Source: Trachelipus rathkii
Taxonomy: Eukaryota > Arthropoda > Malacostraca > Isopoda > Trachelipodidae
Length of the DNA: 64,000 bases
Direction of reading: 5' to 3'
Assembly (NCBI GenBank): GCA_015478945.1
Contig: JABUQX010021244.1
Location: 12,501-76,500 of the forward strand
The notes below the pieces were generated by a model. It saw only the letters and a list, made by a program, of their open reading frames with translations, did not search any database and had not been told where the DNA came from. This document shows, in pieces, positions 1 to 13,314 of the stretch. The first letter of the stretch is position 1. The number at the start of each line of letters is the position of its first letter. The position numbers and the translations under genes were made by a program.

Positions 1-89
1 TTATTTTCTCTTTTATCGGGTAAATTTTACTTTTTCATTATTAATAAAACTTCTCCAAAGAACGTAAAAAAAATAAACATGACCCTAAC

Positions 90-198
<109 letters not shown>

Positions 199-400
199 TC
201 TACGTTATGATGACGAAAGTAATTATAATGAACTGAGAATTATGACATTAATATTTAATGATAATAAGATGATATAATAATAATACTGCGCAATGATAAA
301 ACATTAACAATAATTATAATAACAATGAATATAGATATAATACTAAAATTATGACAAAACAATCATGCTAATAAAACTATTGATAGCAATATTGATAAAC

Positions 401-657
<257 letters not shown>

Positions 658-799
658 TTCATTCTAATATTGTTCCATATAGAGAAAAGAAATATCGTTA
701 ACTATACACTAATAACAACAGGGATATGAATTGTCTGTCTAATGTAATGTGACCCAGATCTCTTTTAGTTAAAATCGGGACACACATACACACACACAC

Positions 800-2083
<1,284 letters not shown>

Positions 2084-2310
2084 TTACCTTCATTTACAGT
2101 ATTTTTCGCTAGATGAAATTTTCTTCAGCAGTTCTGGAGACGATTTAATTAAATTGTAGAACTGCATACATGTCTGATCAAAATTTATTTTGGTAATAAG
2201 AATTCCTTTCAGAGTTTGAGGTTTAAGGGAAGATCCAATATTGGGGATTTTGGAACCCCATTTTAGCCCCACCTAAAAATGGACATAAAATTCTTAATTT
2301 TCAGACAATT

Positions 2311-3240
2311 TTGATGGGGAAGAAAGCAAACCGCAGCTTTTTTTGGCCTCTAAAACGTCATTTTCGGGTGTTTTTCTGTGTCTGTAGTCATCCACCTATC
2401 CGAGTAGGACTCTCACCACTCAGGAAATCGTTTATGTTTATGTATGGTGGCCGACCACGCAATGCCCATACCCCTGAAAATGTAGCGCGAGTGAGACATT
2501 CTGTCATCCAATCACCACGAAGGTCAGCCCGGAAACATGTTGCTGCACTGAACATGTCATGTCGCTCAGTACGCCGTATTTTGTACGAAAATCTTTGTTT
2601 TCACCCATACAAAATGGTGATCGTCCAGGAACTGTCACCGAGGGACCCCGAAAACCGTGTAAACATTTGTCAACAGCTTTTGAACGACATTTCAGCTAAC
2701 GAGGCTCATTTCCACCTCTTAGGCTCAGTTAATCGGCAAAACTTTCGATATTGAAGTGAAACAAACCCGAGGGAGTTGCACTAAACGCCACTACACAGCC
2801 CTCGGGTATCGACCTGGTGTGTCATAAGCAGTCATGGAATCATTGAACCATATTTTTTTGAAGAGGAGGGAATTGACGGTCACCGTCATAGCTGATCGGT
2901 ACATTGACATGCTGCAGAACTTCGTACGACCTAGCATTAATGACTTTAACCTTGACCATGTGTAGTTTCAACAAGATGAAGCGACAGGGCATACTGCCTG
3001 GAGATCGATGGATGTTGTACGGCAAATTTTCCTAGGGAAGGTCATTTCAAAGTGGGGTGATGTTCAATGGCCTGCTCGATCTCCGACCTAACCCCATGTG
3101 ATTATTTCCTCTGGGGTTACCTAAAGGCTGAAGTGTACAAAAAAAGACTGCAAGACTTGGCTGTTTTGAAGACGGCCATTCACCAGGAAATCCAGCTCAT
3201 TCGGATCGACGTCTTACAAAGAGTTATGGAAAATTAACCA
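2311..3240 (+). pseudogene. Decayed Tc1/mariner-like transposase
   Basis: Relic of a DDE/D transposase. The open 5' part (to 2754) has the N-terminal DNA-binding region and the stretch before the first catalytic block, reading NEAHFHLLG where family members normally have D, so the first catalytic Asp looks lost. After a stop at 2754, transposase text continues: FFEEEGI near 2857, a second acidic block FQQDEATGHTA near 2965 preceded by an in-frame stop where a Trp is expected, then, after a frameshift, DLTPCDYFLWGYLKAEVYKK near 3085-3140. The D-to-D spacing fits the mariner DD34D pattern. At least two stops and one frameshift make it non-functional. Terminal inverted repeats were not identified. 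It ends in AT-rich sequence before the TA tract at 3418. Confidence 0.82.
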
Positions 3241-3414
3241 TTAAGACTTCATAATTGCATTGACAATGGTGGTCGTCATCTTACTGATGTTTGGTTTAAA
3301 ACAACCAATTAAAACTTATGAATGGTAGAATTAGTGAGTATAAATAAATATTTCATATCACACTTGGTTTCTTATTTATGACCTCCTGAAATGGTAAAGG
3401 AAGTATTGCCCTAA

Positions 3415-3536
<122 letters not shown>

Positions 3537-3670
3537 TAATCAATTAATTAATTAACTATCTAACTCAAAACCAAAGCAAGTGTTTTAAATATTTATTGCA
3601 TGCTTGTTTTGTTTAATTGGCCGTGCGATGAAATATCAAGCCTCTTCATAACATAAAGCGTTTATATAGT

Positions 3671-3808
3671 GAGAATTATGTGTGGTTTCATTGGTACCAT
3701 TTCAGAATTAGGTCTTAAAATATTGAAAGAATTTCAAAACTTGTATTGCGGGAATTATGAATGGTTTCATTGGTATCATTTCAGAATTAAGTCTTAAAAC
3801 ATTGAAAG
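3671..3808 (+). repeat. Diverged 80-bp tandem duplication
   Basis: GAATTATGTGTGGTTTCATT at 3672 is repeated as GAATTATGAATGGTTTCATT at 3752. The similarity continues through CATTTCAGAATTA, GTCTTAAAA and ATTGAAAG. The reading frame persists for 74 codons from 3757, but about the last 15 are TA repeat, so coding is unlikely. Confidence 0.7.
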
Positions 3809-3930
3809 TAGTTCAAGACATTAATAGTAGTGAAGTGCATGAATCATTATGGTATATATTGAAATATAAGGTATTATCACCTTGTTTAGAGTTGGCAAGC
3901 CTTGACACTCGGTTAAAACTTGAAATATTC

Positions 3931-4155
<225 letters not shown>

Positions 4156-4489
4156 CACATAATAACTTTCCGGAGGTTGATCGATTTATGAATGCATGTT
4201 TTGCTCTTTCCTTTAGTTGAACAGAGTACTTTTGATTTTTTATTACTAGGTAATTTGTTTTTTTTGTAGGTTTAGTGGGAGAGTCTGTTTGATAACACCA
4301 TTGTAATTATGTTTTTTAATTCATTGGAAAACTGGAGCGTGTGAGGATGATGAGTCTCCTAAGCGAACGTACTGTGTCAGGTCATATGAATATGACTGAA
4401 ACCGTTTTAGTGTACCATTAGTGATACCAAGTAAATTGTTAGATTTGACTCTAACAATTTAATGTTTCAATCAGTGGTAGAACCGTTCA

Positions 4490-4652
4490 GAATATGCAAT
4501 ACTAGCACGGCCTTCTCCTCGGCACCTGCTCCGGCTACGGCCTTCTCCTCGGCACCTGCCCTGGCTCCCGCTCTCTCCTCGGCACCTGCTCCAGCTCCAG
4601 CTCCGGCTCCAACTCCGGCTCTGGCTCCGGCCCCGGCTCCGGCTCTATATCT
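4490..4652 (+). repeat. (GGCTCC)n minisatellite, opposite orientation to the satellite
   Basis: Imperfect repeats of GCTCCGGCTC and CTCGGCACCTGC. This is the reverse complement of the GGAGCCGGAG core found in every unit of the satellite at 5.2-9.2 kb, so it appears to be an inverted outlier of that array. A 67-codon ORF reads Ala-Pro repeats and is judged non-genic. Confidence 0.8.
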
Positions 4653-4888
4653 AAGTTTAAAATAAGTGCTTATTTTTTTCAGGAAAGATGTAGATAAGTT
4701 TTTTTAAGAAGACGAAGAATTGACGAACACTTTGCTGACTCATCCAGATTTCCTCACATTTCATATATGGAATAGTTACACTAAAGAATTCATCATTTAT
4801 CTTGAAGAGCAGAGTATAATATCAGTAATAGCTCGTAATTCGTGTCCGATCACTGCTTTTGTCTTTGATTATAAGTTTTGATGTTTAA

Positions 4889-5160
4889 TTAAGGGGAGAC
4901 TTTATCCTAAGACACCCTACTTTTTGAAACCAAAATCAAAATTTTCACATTTTTTTATTATTATCTAGATTATTAGAAAAATTCCTCCTGAACATCATGG
5001 TGTAATTATTTTTTTAAAATTCTAAATGGATTTTTAGATACTGAAATTTATTTAGAGAGTCGTCGAACTAAAAAATTTCAATTCCAGTCAAAATTACAAT
5101 TCCAGGTTCAGTCTGAAAAAAAAAATGTTTTATTTATAATTATAGAAAATCTATTTTTTT
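4889..5160. repeat. AT-rich repeat with TTAA-bordered end
   Basis: Begins TTAAGGGGAGACTTTATCCT (4889-4908). The same 20-mer occurs in reverse complement at 11,194-11,213. The TTAA at the edge resembles a piggyBac/Kolobok-type target site, but I could not find the opposite terminus of either copy. The right limit given here is a guess. Confidence 0.4.
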
Positions 5161-5209
5161 ATATTCCCAACCTTCCACCCATTCTTCGGATTTTACTCAG
5201 TCAAATAAA

Positions 5210-6166
5210 TGGAGTCGAAGCCGGAGCCACAGTCGGAACCGGAGCTGGAGCCGGAGCCGGAGCCAGAGCCAGAGACAGAGACAGATCCAAGGTATAATTT
5301 TTTTTCATGAAATAATTTTTGGGATGAAAAATTTAGTGCCAGAAAACGTACTGAACAATTTTCAAATAGTGCAGAATCCTTAGTCGGATCCGGAGCCGGA
5401 GCCGGAGCCGGAGTAAGAGCGGAGTCGAAGTCGGAGCCGGTGTCGTAGCCGGACCAGAGTATGAAGGCCTCAGAAAAATATTTTTAGGTGAAAAATTTAT
5501 TGTCAGAAAGACGTGCTGAACAATTATCAAATAGTGCATAAACCTTAGTCGGATCCGGAGCCGAAGCATAAGAGCCGGAGCCGGATCCGGATCGGATCCT
5601 GGGAATGAATTTTTCAGAAAATATATTTTTAGATTGAAATTTTATTGTCGAAATGATGCTGAACATTTCAAATAGTGCCAGAAATGCCAGTGGATCGGAT
5701 GAGTCGAAGCAGAGCCAGAGTCGGAGCCGGTGTGTAGCCGGAAGTATGAAATTTTTCGAAAAATATTTTTAGGTGAAAAGTTTATTGTCAGAAGACGTGC
5801 TGAACAATTATCAAATACTGCAGAAACCTTAGTCGGATCCGGAGCCGAAGCCGAAGTCAGAGCCGGAGCCGGAGCCGGAGCCGGAACCGGAGCCGGATCC
5901 TGGGTATAATTTTTTAGAAAATATATTTTGGGGTAATTTGATGCCAGAAGACGTACTGAACTATTTTCAAATAGTGCAGAATGCTTAGTCGGATCGGATC
6001 GGGGTCGAATTCTGAAAAAGTAATGGAGTCGGAGCCGGAGCCGAAGTATGAAATTTTTTCGAAAAATAATTTTTGGGGTGAAATTTATTGCAAGAAGACG
6101 TGCTGAACAATTATCAAATAGTGCAGAAACCTTAGTCGGATCCGGAGCCGAAGCCGAAGCCGAAGT

Positions 6167-6199
<33 letters not shown>

Positions 6200-9100
6200 A
6201 TCCTGGGTATGAATTTTTTTGAGGAAATATTTTTTAGGTGAAAAATTTATTTTCAGAAGATGTGCTGAACAATTTTCAAATAGTGCACAATCCTTGGTCT
6301 GATCCGGATCCGGAGTCGGAGCGGAGCGGAGGTTGGAGTTTGAAATTTTTTCGAAAAATATTTTTTTGATAAAAAATTTATTGCCAGAAGACGTGCTGAA
6401 CAATTTCCAAATAGCGCAGAATCCTTATTCGGATCCGGAGCCGGAGCCGGAGTCAGAGCGGAGTCGAAGTCGGAGCCAGTGTCGTAGCCGGAGCCAGAGT
6501 ATGAAATTTTTTTGAAAAATGTTTTTTATATTTCAAAAATTTATTGCCAGAAGACGTGCTGAACAATTATCAAATAGTGCAGAAACGCTAGTCGGATCCG
6601 GAGCCGAAGTCACAGCCGGATCCGGAGCCGGATCCGGATTGTGGGTATGAATTTTTTTCAGAAAATATTTTTTTAGGTGAAAATTTATTCTCGGAAGAAG
6701 TGCTGAACAATTCTCAAATAGTGCAGAATCCTTAGTCTGATCTGGAGTTGGAGCGGAGTCGGAGCCGGAGCCAGAGCCGGAGCTGGAGTATGAATATTTT
6801 CGAAAAATAATTATTGGGGTGAAAAATTTATTGCAAGAAGACGTGCTGAACAATTACCAAATAGTGCAGAAACCTTAGTCGGATCCGGAGCCGAAGCCGA
6901 TGTCAGAGCCGGATCCGGATTCTGGGTATGAATTTTTTTCGGGAAATATTTTTTAGGTGAAAAATTTATTGCCAGAAGACGTGCTGAAAAATTTTCAAAT
7001 AGTGCAGAATCCTTAGTCGGAGCAGAGTCGAAGTCGGAGCTGGTGCCGGACCCGGAGCCAGAGCCAGAGTATGAAATTTTTTCGAAAAATATTTTTTTTA
7101 GGTGAAAAATTTATTGCCAAAAACGTGATGAACAATTATCAAAAAGTGCAGAGGCCTTAATCGGATCCGGCGCCGAAGCTGAAGTCAGAGCTGGAGCCGG
7201 AGCCGGATCCGGATCTTGGGTATGAATTTTTTTCAGAAATTATTTTTTTAGGTGAAAATTTATTGTCAGAAGACGTGCTGAACAATTTTCAAATAGTGCA
7301 GAATCTTTAGTCGGATCCGGATCCAGATCCGGAGTCGGATCCGGATTCGGAGTCGGAGCGGAGACGGAGCCGGAGTATGAAATTTTTTTGAAAAATAATA
7401 TTTTGGGTGAAAATTTTATTTCAAGAAAACATGCTGAACAATTATCAAATAGTGCAGAAACCTTAGTCGGATCCGGAGCCGGAGCCGAATTCGTATCCTG
7501 GGTATGAATTTTTTTCGGGAAATATTTTTTAGGTGAAAAATTTATTGTCAGAAGATGTGCTGAACAATTTTCAAAAAGTGCAGAATCCTTAGTCGGATCC
7601 GGATCCGGATACGGAGTCGGAGTCGGAGCGGAGTGGGAGCCGGAGTATGAAATTTTTTGAAAAATATTTTGGGTGAAAAATTTATTGCAAAAAGACCTGC
7701 TGAACAATTATCAAATAGTGCAGAAACCTTGGTCGGATCCGATGCCAAAGTCGAAGTCAGAGCCGGAGCCGGAAACGGATCCTGGGTATGAATTTTTTTC
7801 GGCAAATATTTTTTTAGGTGAAAAATTTATTGTCAGAAGACGTGCTGAACAATTTTCAAATAGTGCAGAATCCTTAGTCGTATCCGGAGCCGAAGCCGAG
7901 GTCGGAGCCGGAGCCGTGTCGGATAATTTGATTGAATTTTTTTAAGAAATATTTTTTTAGGTGAAAAAGATATTGTCAGAAGACTTTCTGAACAATTTTC
8001 AAAAAGTACAGAAACCTTAGTCGGATCCGGAGCCAAAGTCGAAGTCGGAGCCAGAGCTGGAGCCAGAGCCAAAGCGGAAGCCGGATCCTGGGTATGAATT
8101 TTTTTCAAGAATTATTTTTTAAGGTGAAAAATTTAATGTCAGAAAACGTGCTGAACAATTTTCAAATAGTACAGAAACCTTAGTAGGATCCAGAGCCGAA
8201 GCTGGAGTCGGAACCGGATCCTGGGTATGAATTTTTTCAATAAATATTTTTTTAGGTGAAAAATTTATTGCCAAAAGACGTGCTGAATAATTTACAAATA
8301 GTGCAGAATCCTTAGTCGGATCGGAGCCGGGTGTGAGCCGGAGCCGAACCGGATCTTTTGGTATGAATTTTCAGGAAATATTTTTTAGGTGAAAAATATA
8401 TTGTCAGAGGACGTACTGAACAATTTTCAAATTGTACAGAATCCTTAGTCGGATCCAGATTCGTAGTCGGAGCGAAGTCGGAGTCGTAGCCGGAGTCGGA
8501 GCCGGAGTATAAAATTTTTTCGCAGAATATTTTTTTAGGTGAAAAACGTATTACCAGAAGACGTGCTGAACAATTTTCAAATAGTGCAGAAACTTTAGTT
8601 TGGGAGCCGGAGCCGGAGCTGGGTATGAATTTTTTTCCAAGAAAATTTTTTTAGGTGAAAAATTTATTGCCAGAAAACACTGAACAATTTACACAAATAG
8701 TTCCAGAGTCCTTAGTCGGATCGGAGCGGGCTGGAGTCGGAGCGGGTCGAAGTCGGGCCGGAGCCACAGTATGAAATTTTTTCGAAAAATATTTTTAGGT
8801 GAAAATTTATTGCCAGGACGTGTTAAACAATTTTCACATAGTGCGAAACTTTAGTCGGATCGGAGCCGGAACCGGACCAGAGCCGGAGGGAGCCGGATCT
8901 TGGGTATATGAATTTTTTCAGGAAATATTTTTTAGGTGAAAAATATATTGTCAGAAGACGTGCTGAACAATTTTCAAATAATGCAGAATCCTTAGTCGGA
9001 TCCGGATCCGGAGTCGGAGCGAAGTCGGAGCTGGAATCGGAGCCGGAGTATGAATTTTTTTAAAAATATTTTTTTATTTGAAAAATTTATTACCAGAAGA

Positions 9101-9240
9101 CGTGCTGAACAATTTTAAAATAGTACAGAAACCTTAGTCAGAGCCGGAGTCGGAGCCAGAGCCGGAGTTAGATTTTGGATATAAATTTTTTTAAGAAATA
9201 TTTTAGGTGAAAATAAATATATTACCAAAAGAAGTGCTCA
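5210..9240. repeat. Satellite array, about 28 units of about 144 bp, each with a GGAGCC core
   Basis: Each unit has an AT-rich half (GAATTTTTTTC...GAAATATTTTTTAGGTGA and AAAATTTATTG), a constant box (CAGAAGACGTGCTGAACAAT, then TCAAATAGTGCAGAA and CCTTAGTCGGATCC), and a variable GGAGCC/GAAGCC/GGAGTC minisatellite. The ACTGAACAA/GCTGAACAA box recurs at about 5350, 5517, 5806, 5957, 6098, 6266, 6397, 6560 and onward to about 9103. The mean spacing is close to 144 bp, a multiple of three, so antisense frames stay open for up to 253 codons with repeating Pro-Ala and DPTKVSALFDNCSARLL text. These ORFs differ in frame from block to block and are not treated as genes. Confidence 0.9.
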
Positions 9241-9311
9241 TCAATTTTTAAATAGTCTTAGAGCGGAAGGGAGACGAAACGAAATCTAAAAAATTATTTA
9301 CGTTTGCGTGG

Positions 9312-9473
<162 letters not shown>

Positions 9474-9504
9474 AGTCTATAAAATAGAACATCTTCAGGG
9501 AGGA

Positions 9505-10316
9505 GAGGCTGGAAAAAAACCATCGACAACAGCGTCGCCGTTAGACAATGCACAGGAGGCTCTACCACTAGTCCGATCCGCCTCCCTAGAAAAAGAAGAC
9601 ATCTCGGAACAGTTTTACAATCTCGTGCTTCGATACCACTGCTTTGAAACTCGATACTTTTTTAAATCGACATGAGGGTGGTTGGAACACCTGCTGGGGC
9701 TACATGGCATTCTTCTGGGGTGCTCCTGGGTTACAGGAGCAACCAACCAAAGTCAAGGAACGCCAAAATGGGCACAACATGCTTGTTGCGACAAATTTGC
9801 AATTATGAGACGAAGAAAAATTTCACTCGCGCCAGGACTCGAACCATCGACAACAGCGTCATAAACATTAGACCAATGTACGGAACTCACACTAATCTAT
9901 CAAACACAGAAAAAAAAAGCATCTGGAGACAGTTTTCAAATCTCCTTCTTCGATATCACTGCTTTAAAACTCTTTACTTATTTAAACCCTCAGAATGGTG
10001 CTTCGAACCACTGCTGGGGCTACACGGCATTCTGCTGGGTTGCTCCAGGGTTACAGGAGCAGCCAACCAAAGTCAAGTAACGCCAACATGGGCACAATAT
10101 GCCTGTTGAGACAATTTTCAGTAATAAGACGAAGAAAAAATGCGGCAGGACTCGAACCATCGACAATAGCGTATCCGTTTGATAATATAAATGAGGCTCT
10201 AGTTTCTAATCCGCCTTCCCCGAAAAATTAGCATCTAGGTTATTTTCAAGTCATCTTCTTCGATATCACTACTATAAAACTCGGTACTTATTTAAATACA
10301 TAGAAGAGTGCTTGGA
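9505..10316. repeat. Tandem 313-324 bp repeat containing tRNA-like B-box sequence (minus strand)
   Basis: CATCGACAA boxes occur at 9521, 9845 and 10,158, giving spacings of 324 and 313 bp. Units share CTGGGGCTACA-GGCATTCT, GGTTACAGGAGCA-CCAACCAAAGTCAA, ATGGGCACAA and TCTTCGATATCACT. In the second and third units the minus strand reads GGTTCGAGTCCTG, a good match to the RNA polymerase III B box, preceded by a plausible A-box-like TTGGTCTAATG in the middle unit. These may be tandem tRNA-derived SINE units or a satellite that captured a tRNA-like segment. ORFs of up to 145 codons on the plus strand span unit junctions and show no family features. Confidence 0.7.
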
Positions 10317-10321
10317 ACCAC

Positions 10322-10642
<321 letters not shown>

Positions 10643-10842
10643 GAGAATAAAGATTTTTGCCGTCTGAAAAAAGAAATATTTCCAAATGTTTATTTGTGTT
10701 TTTCAAACACTTCATTTTTTACTTACATGAGATCACAAAAAAATTCATTAAAAAAAACGAACAGTTTTATTTCTTTCAAAATTTGGTACCAACGTTACAT
10801 ATAAAATCATAAACAGACTGACGTTTATATTAAACGTTTTGG

Positions 10843-11213
10843 TAGAATGTAAGGTGGTGTCAACCGTGATTGATTGTTTTTCCTTCAAAAATTTTGAAAG
10901 TACTTTTCAGAGATTGTCAAAAAAAATATTTTAAAATAAATTTTGAAATAAGGTGTCTAAATGAAATTTATTACCCCACTAAATTGGAGTATTTTAGTGA
11001 AAAAAACATTGAAATATCTTAAAAATTGAAGATTTTATTGTCATTTTTGTGGAAGTTCAAAAATAAAAATTCTCTTTTACCCCACCCCCAAAAAACGAAC
11101 AGTTTTTTTTTTTTTTTTTTATAAAATTAAAGAGAAAATAGTTTTTCATCAAAAAAATATTATCTTTTATCGGTTTGAAGGAAATGATATTTGAGGATAA
11201 AGTCTCCCCTTAA
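10843..11213. repeat. AT-rich repeat ending in TTAA-bordered motif
   Basis: The right edge AGGATAAAGTCTCCCCTTAA (11,194-11,213) is the reverse complement of the left edge of the repeat at 4889. The left limit is uncertain. The content is A/T-rich with a poly-T run at about 11,103-11,120 and no coding potential. Confidence 0.35.
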
Positions 11214-11235
11214 GTGCTAATTTCTCTATTGAATT

Positions 11236-11446
11236 CAGTGGCATACGCAAGGGGGGTTGATAGGTTATAGGTCCCCCTCCTCTCGCCGAAATTTTGATGA
11301 AATAAAAAAATTTATCAGTTTTCAAATAAAAGTAATGAAAAATCAGTAAAAACATTGTAAAACAGGTACTTTGGAAGATTCAAAAAAAAAAAAAAAAAAA
11401 AAAAGCCTCCTCACCCCCATGAAATAAAATCATGCGTAAGCCAGTG
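11236..11446. mobile_element. hAT-like MITE (211 bp)
   Basis: The left end CAGTGGCATACGCA (11,236) is inverted at the right end as TGCGTAAGCCAGTG, giving an 11/14 match after reverse complementing. CAGTGGC-type termini are typical of hAT elements. The flanking octamers ATTGAATT (11,228-11,235) and TTTGTATT (11,447-11,454) match at 6 of 8 positions, consistent with a decayed 8-bp target-site duplication. The interior holds GGGGGG/CCCCC-rich arms and a poly-A run, with no transposase. Confidence 0.68.
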
Positions 11447-11703
11447 TTTGTATTAATACCTTATCATTTTCCAAACCTTTTAGGTTATAATGGTAAGAAG
11501 ATTTATTTTAATGTAATATTTTGAAAAGCTAAACACGCACTTGGAAAAATTGGTATTATTTCTCAAATAATTTTTTTTTTTTTTATGTAATAAATCACAA
11601 TAAATGAATATTATTTTTAAGTTCATTATTTTTCTCCTCATCATCCACCAATAGTAGTAGTATTCCTAACAGTTCGTCGGCTACCAAGGTCACGATTGTC
11701 TCT

Positions 11704-11751
11704 GTGTTCTTATCAGTGATAAGTGATAAGAACACGTGTTTTTATCGATAA
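11704..11751. promoter_or_regulatory. Palindromic cluster of GATA, E-box and DRE-like motifs
   Basis: A perfect 12-bp inverted repeat (GTGTTCTTATCA at 11,704-11,715; TGATAAGAACAC at 11,724-11,735) encloses another GTGATAAG, giving three GATA-type sites. It runs into CACGTG (11,733-11,738, canonical E-box) and then TATCGATA (11,743-11,750, the DRE/DREF core of arthropod promoters). Four palindromic binding-site types in 48 bp is more than background would suggest. It lies about 320 bp upstream of a possible GC-rich exon. Function is inferred from motifs only. Confidence 0.4.
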
Positions 11752-11805
11752 GGTAATGGTTTTTTTTATGTTAGTTCATAATTATTTTTTATTTTTTATT
11801 TATTT

Positions 11806-11807
11806 AT

Positions 11808-11848
<41 letters not shown>

Positions 11849-11885
11849 TATATATATATATGTGTGTATGTATGTATGTATTATT

Positions 11886-11919
<34 letters not shown>

Positions 11920-11927
11920 GTATTAGT

Positions 11928-11993
<66 letters not shown>

Positions 11994-12014
11994 ATTATTA
12001 TTATTATTATTATT
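11806..12014. repeat. (TTA)n microsatellite with TATA and TGTA inserts
   Basis: TTA repeats at about 11,808-11,848 and 11,878-12,014, separated by TATATATATGTGTGTATGTATG. Poly-Ile and poly-Leu ORFs over it are artefacts. Confidence 0.95.
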
Positions 12015-12071
12015 TCTTTATTTTCATTTTTAAGTTTATTTCTTTATTTTTTTTTATTATTCCTAACGCAG

Positions 12072-12251
12072 CAGCAGCAGCCACAGCAGCAGCGGCCGTT
12101 GGAGTTGCATTCAGCACAGAGTGCGTGCGCGCCCACCGCCGCAGCGGTAACGCCGCCTCCGGCTCCGGTTCCGCCTCCGAGCGCAAGCCAGCCTTTCGAC
12201 TTCGAATCCGACCCAGACTCAGACTCCCTATATATTTATATGTATATATAG
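12072..12251 (+). CDS. Possible GC-rich exon with CAG repeats (unidentified)
   Basis: A pyrimidine-rich run (about 12,035-12,065, mostly T) followed by AACGCAG gives a fair 3' splice acceptor at 12,070-12,071. What follows is abruptly GC-rich, with (CAG)n, and reads without stops as QQQPQQQRPLELHS, then an Ala/Pro-rich stretch and FDFESDPDSDS. A donor-like AG/GTGAAA lies at 12,250-12,255, but in this frame TAG at 12,249-12,251 would end the protein after a TA-repeat tail. Low-complexity composition means no family can be named. It could equally be GC-rich repeat debris related to nearby GGCTCC sequences. Confidence 0.22.
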   Translation, partial: QQQPQQQRPLELHSAQSACAPTAAAVTPPPAPVPPPSASQPFDFESDPDSDSLYIYMYI

Positions 12252-12349
12252 GTGAAATAACTTGAAGGGAATCAAATTTTAGGCTCCGGCTCCGGCTCAG
12301 CCTATAGCTCCGATATATATCTACATGGGTTAGAGTTATCGTATTGGTT

Positions 12350-12860
12350 TAAAATTTGGAGGGGGTTAGATGATGAGGTAACCTCTTCGTAGACGAGGTT
12401 ACGTCCCCGTGGGTCCCCCGAAGAGGGACCCCACCCCCCATTAAAAAATCAAAGTGTTTGTATAAGGTTGAAATTTGGTGACAGGATTCAGAGTTGAATT
12501 TCTAGAAAGAGTTGGTATTGGAATCTGAGGAGTTGGTTCCGGCACCGGTGCTGGAGCCGGTGCGGTGCTGAGTTAATAAACATTCTTATAACAACAATGT
12601 TGGTGTGCTTATATAGGTTATTGAATCCGTAGATCTCGAATATGATGATTATAAGACCGTATAGGGTGTCTAGGACCCCTCCCAGAGGGGGGTCCCGCCC
12701 TCAATCATTGAAAATTGACATAGGACGATGAAACTCGGTATATACCCATCATATAAGGTACTCACATCATGCATGGGTTAAATAGCCGTACACACCCCAA
12801 AGGGGGGTCTCCGGCCCCCAAACCTGAAATATTGACATAGAACGACGAAATTCGGTATAC
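12350..12860. repeat. Diverged repeat units with C/G-rich hairpins
   Basis: Units contain a run of C, a short spacer and a run of G (CCCCTCCCAGAGGGGGGTCC near 12,690; CACCCCAAAGGGGGGTC near 12,797; GTCCCCCGAAGAGGGACCCC near 12,413), each followed by ATTGACATAG-ACGA-GAAA-TCGGTATA or a weaker version. The hairpins are repeat-borne rather than terminators, since this is eukaryotic DNA. A GGTGCTGGAGCCGGTGC patch near 12,545 echoes the satellite core. Confidence 0.6.
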
Positions 12861-13310
12861 ATCTTTCTTATGATGTATCCTCGATACAGAAAGAAAAAAA
12901 AAAAAAAATAAAAATTAAAAAAAATTAAAAAAATTTAAAAAAAAAAATAAATAAAAAAATAAAAAAAATTAAAAAAAAAAAAAAAAAATTTAATTTTTTT
13001 TTTTTTTTTAAATTAAACATTTTTTTATTCTTTTTAAATTTATAACTTAAAAAAAATACGTTTTTATATAAATCAAACCAGCCCCCCAGAGCCTCCCCAG
13101 CCTAGCCACCCTCTCCACCTATGATCTATTGATTCATGTCATTATGTATAACATAACACAAAACTTTCCTTTATTTTTGTTTTATAAGCTTTAAACAGTT
13201 TGTTTTTACTAAAATTTTACGCTTTTCATATTTATAACAAGAAATTTGTTTTTTTACATACCTAAACCTGTAAAATCAGTAAAATTAAATACCACCCCAT
13301 CACTCTCCTA
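12861..13310. other. A/T homopolymer-rich spacer
   Basis: Long A runs, then T runs (12,890-13,030), followed by AT-rich sequence with a C-rich patch (CCCCCCAGAGCCTCCCCAGCC near 13,082). I see no gene or element here. Confidence 0.8.
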
Positions 13311-13314
13311 CAAT

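Noticed and set aside
5642..6403. 253-codon antisense ORF in the satellite
   Set aside because: It follows from a repeat period divisible by three; neighbouring units switch frames and there is no start or promoter context.
9505..10316. CRISPR-like periodic array
   Set aside because: Units are over 300 bp and diverged throughout; there are no short identical repeats with unique spacers.
12690..12705. C-run/G-run hairpin that looks like a bacterial terminator
   Set aside because: Eukaryotic context, repeated within a dispersed repeat family and not followed by a gene end.
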